From: Alloalcanivorax marinus
GTDB lineage: Bacteria > Pseudomonadota > Gammaproteobacteria > Pseudomonadales > Alcanivoracaceae
Direction of reading: 5' to 3'
DNA length: 64,000 bases
Assembly: GCF_016785095.1 (NCBI RefSeq)
Contig: NZ_JAEKJB010000006.1
Span: 186,001-250,000, forward strand
The stretch's first letter is position 1, and each line of letters begins with the position of its first letter. Under the pieces are notes generated by a model. The model was not told the DNA's origin and made no database searches. It saw only the letters and a list, made by a program, of their open reading frames with translations. A program made the translations under genes and the position numbers. Of this stretch, positions 62,213 through 64,000 are shown one piece after another.

Positions 62213-63544
62213 ATGAAAAAATCGATAATCAAAACAATCCTGTTGCCCGCGGGAATGCTGGCTCTCGGCTCGCCCGCGCTCGCCAATATGGGCAACACGG
62301 GCACCACCTACGGTCTGTTCCCGTCGGATATTGCTTCAGCCCAGGCGCTCTCACTGTTCAGCACGAACACGTCCTCCACTTACTACAACCCCGCCAACCT
62401 GGTGCGGGATCGTCGTAGCGAGGTAACCGGCGCGATCTTCCACGCCGAGCACGAGCTGAACACCGAAAGCCCGAACCCCGCCTACGACGGCAACATTCTC
62501 GACACCCCGTCGCAACAACTGATGCTGGGGCTCAAGGCGGACCTCAGCGGCCTGATGAAATCCGAACACCCGATCTACCTGGGCTTCGTCGCCGGCGTGG
62601 ATCGTTACGGCAAGGAAATGCTGGCGTTCAGTTCTTCCGCGGAAGGGGACAACGCTCAATACTTCCAATACGACCGTCAGCCGCTGTTCCTGGCCGCCAG
62701 TATCGGCACCAACGTCTGGCGCGGCATCAAGTTCGGCGCCGGCGTGCAGGTGACCCTGCACAACGACGCGGAGCTGTTCATCACCAACGACCTGGGCGGC
62801 ACCACCACCTACGAGCGGGTGAGCGTGCAATCCAGCCCGCAGTTCCGGCCCCTGCTTGGCCTCACCATGAACGTCGGCGAAACCTTCTGCCACGTCGAGG
62901 ATTGCTGGCTGGACAAACTGCACACCGCCATCAGCTACCGCGCCTCCGCGGATCAGCAGACCTCGGTGTCCTCCAACGCCATTATTCCGGGCGCGGTGGG
63001 CTCGCCGGGTATTCCGATCGAGGTCAACAATGTCATCGATTCGTTCCAGCCGGCGGTTACCGCCGCGGGCTTCCAGTACGACTTCGGTGCCTGGCGTCTG
63101 GGCTTCACCGCGGAGTACCAGGAATGGTCCCGCTTGGGCAGCAAGCTGCGTGACGACACCATCAAGGACCAGGCCGGCCTGGAATTCGAGGACATTTTCG
63201 TGCCGCGCGTGGGCCTGGAAATCGACCTCAACGACGTCTTCATGGTCACCTCCGGTGTCGCCTGGGAAAAATCCCCCCTCAAGAACAACTCTTCCCTGGA
63301 CGTGAACTACGTCGACGCCGACCGCCTGGTGGTGGGCGTGGGTATCAGCGCCAACTTCAAACACGTACCCATGATCGCGCACCCGGTCACCATGAGCTTC
63401 GGGTATCAGTACCAGCAGCTCGACGAGCGTGATTTCCAACTGAGCCGCTCGCAGCGGCTGGGCCAGCCGGACCAGACCTACGGAACGGTGACCACGGACG
63501 GCGAAGTGAACGTATTCGCCGGCTCCATCACCATGAAGTTCTAA
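62213..63544 (+). CDS. FadL/OmpP1/TodX family outer-membrane transporter
   Basis: A 443-residue outer-membrane protein that carries long-chain fatty acids or hydrophobic substrates. It has a signal peptide (MKKSIIKTILLPAGMLALGS, cut near ALA-N), the FadL hatch motif SSTYYNPANLV and alternating beta strands ending in a C-terminal aromatic MKF. It lacks the long surface extensions of E. coli FadL. In alkane degraders, members of this family import alkanes or fatty acids. A paralogue follows after 89 bp. Confidence 0.88.
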   Translation: MKKSIIKTILLPAGMLALGSPALANMGNTGTTYGLFPSDIASAQALSLFSTNTSSTYYNPANLVRDRRSEVTGAIFHAEHELNTESPNPAYDGNILDTPSQQLMLGLKADLSGLMKSEHPIYLGFVAGVDRYGKEMLAFSSSAEGDNAQYFQYDRQPLFLAASIGTNVWRGIKFGAGVQVTLHNDAELFITNDLGGTTTYERVSVQSSPQFRPLLGLTMNVGETFCHVEDCWLDKLHTAISYRASADQQTSVSSNAIIPGAVGSPGIPIEVNNVIDSFQPAVTAAGFQYDFGAWRLGFTAEYQEWSRLGSKLRDDTIKDQAGLEFEDIFVPRVGLEIDLNDVFMVTSGVAWEKSPLKNNSSLDVNYVDADRLVVGVGISANFKHVPMIAHPVTMSFGYQYQQLDERDFQLSRSQRLGQPDQTYGTVTTDGEVNVFAGSITMKF

Positions 63545-63633
63545 CCGGCTAAACGAATACGGTGGGTACCACAATGCGAAATAAAAACTACCAATACGAC
63601 AATAAGCAGAACAGGGTTAAGAGGTCCGCTTCT

Positions 63634-64000
63634 ATGAGCCGCAATTCGACACCAACCAACCTCCTGTCCGCGGGCATCATGCTCGCGCTGAGCTCCACTG
63701 CCGCGGCCGGCATGAGCAACGCGCCGTCCACCTATGGCATGTTCCCCTCGGATGTGGCATCGGCTCAGGCTTTCTCCATGTTCAGTGACAAGGCCAACGC
63801 GGTGTTCTACAACCCGGCCGCCCTGGCCCAGGACACCCGCGGCCAGCTCACCGGCGCCATCCTGCATGGCGAACCGGACGTCGGCTACACCGACGCCACC
63901 GGCCCGGGGCCGCGCAGCAAACGCCTGAACAACGAGCCTTCCCAGCAACTGATCCTCGGCCTCAAGGCCGACGCCAGCGATCTGCTGACCACCGGTCATC
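63634..64000 (+). CDS. FadL/OmpP1 family outer-membrane transporter, partial (runs off window)
   Basis: A paralogue of the preceding protein: both share the block (T/S)YG-x-FPSD-x-ASAQA, a FadL-type FYNPAALAQD motif and PSQQL-(I/M)-LGLKAD. The signal peptide LLSAGIMLALSSTAAA is visible. The 3' end lies beyond base 64000. ATG 63634 is chosen because it gives a normal signal peptide; an in-frame ATG at 63574 would put 20 charged residues in front. Confidence 0.85.
   Translation, partial: MSRNSTPTNLLSAGIMLALSSTAAAGMSNAPSTYGMFPSDVASAQAFSMFSDKANAVFYNPAALAQDTRGQLTGAILHGEPDVGYTDATGPGPRSKRLNNEPSQQLILGLKADASDLLTTGH

Overview
The window is a high-GC gammaproteobacterial chromosome segment. Two blocks match the usual Pseudomonas/Alcanivorax order: dnaX-ybaB-recR with tRNA-Asn/aspC/uvrB, and lexA, topA, psrA, nagZ, mtnP, mfd and a long GAPDH. 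Together with a complete Na+-NQR operon and two FadL-type outer-membrane porins at the right edge, this suggests a marine hydrocarbon or fatty-acid degrader of the Alcanivorax group. That placement is inference; no 16S gene is present.

Layout. 1-1.9 kb: end of dnaX (with a programmed -1 frameshift signal), ybaB, recR. 2-13 kb: a surface-polysaccharide locus (galE, a TPR-fused ABC permease, Wzt-like ATPase, sulfotransferase, GT4, UDP-galactopyranose mutase, galactofuranosyltransferase-like GT2, then two GT2s and an initiating sugar transferase on the minus strand). 13-15 kb: a PHP-domain lipoprotein, a decayed RAYT transposase and tRNA-Asn. 15-24 kb: housekeeping and DNA repair (aspC, uvrB, quinone reductase, yigZ, a LexA-controlled lexA-DUF1499-tatD operon, a cyclic-nucleotide-binding protein, a universal stress protein). 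24-34 kb: topA, DUF6586, psrA, then one long tight operon (L,D-transpeptidase, nagZ, mscS, hpt, mtnP, yhiN), followed by sseB. 34-38.6 kb: an AT-richer catabolic island (LysR, MFS, nitrilase, SnoaL-like, carboxymuconolactone-decarboxylase-like). 38.6-44.7 kb: mfd, tesB, a hairpin-like repeat element, GAPDH. 45-52.5 kb: nqrABCDEF, apbE, nqrM. 52.5-57 kb: a RAYT transposase with many REP/REPIN elements, a GNAT-C39 fusion, patatin, GDPD. 57-60.4 kb: sulfotransferase, GT4, polysaccharide deacetylase and a small exported protein. 60.4-64 kb: LysR, a 0.9 kb AT-rich regulatory region, and two FadL-family porins (the second cut by the window end).

The parts connect in several ways. The polysaccharide locus can make UDP-Galf, transfer it, possibly sulfate the glycan and export it. 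MtnP releases hypoxanthine that the adjacent Hpt can salvage. ApbE and NqrM mature the Na+-NQR complex. PsrA probably represses itself through a site overlapping its promoter. The RAYT gene is the likely mobiliser of the REP family scattered from 18.5 to 57 kb. Several of these REPs have been co-opted as gene ends.
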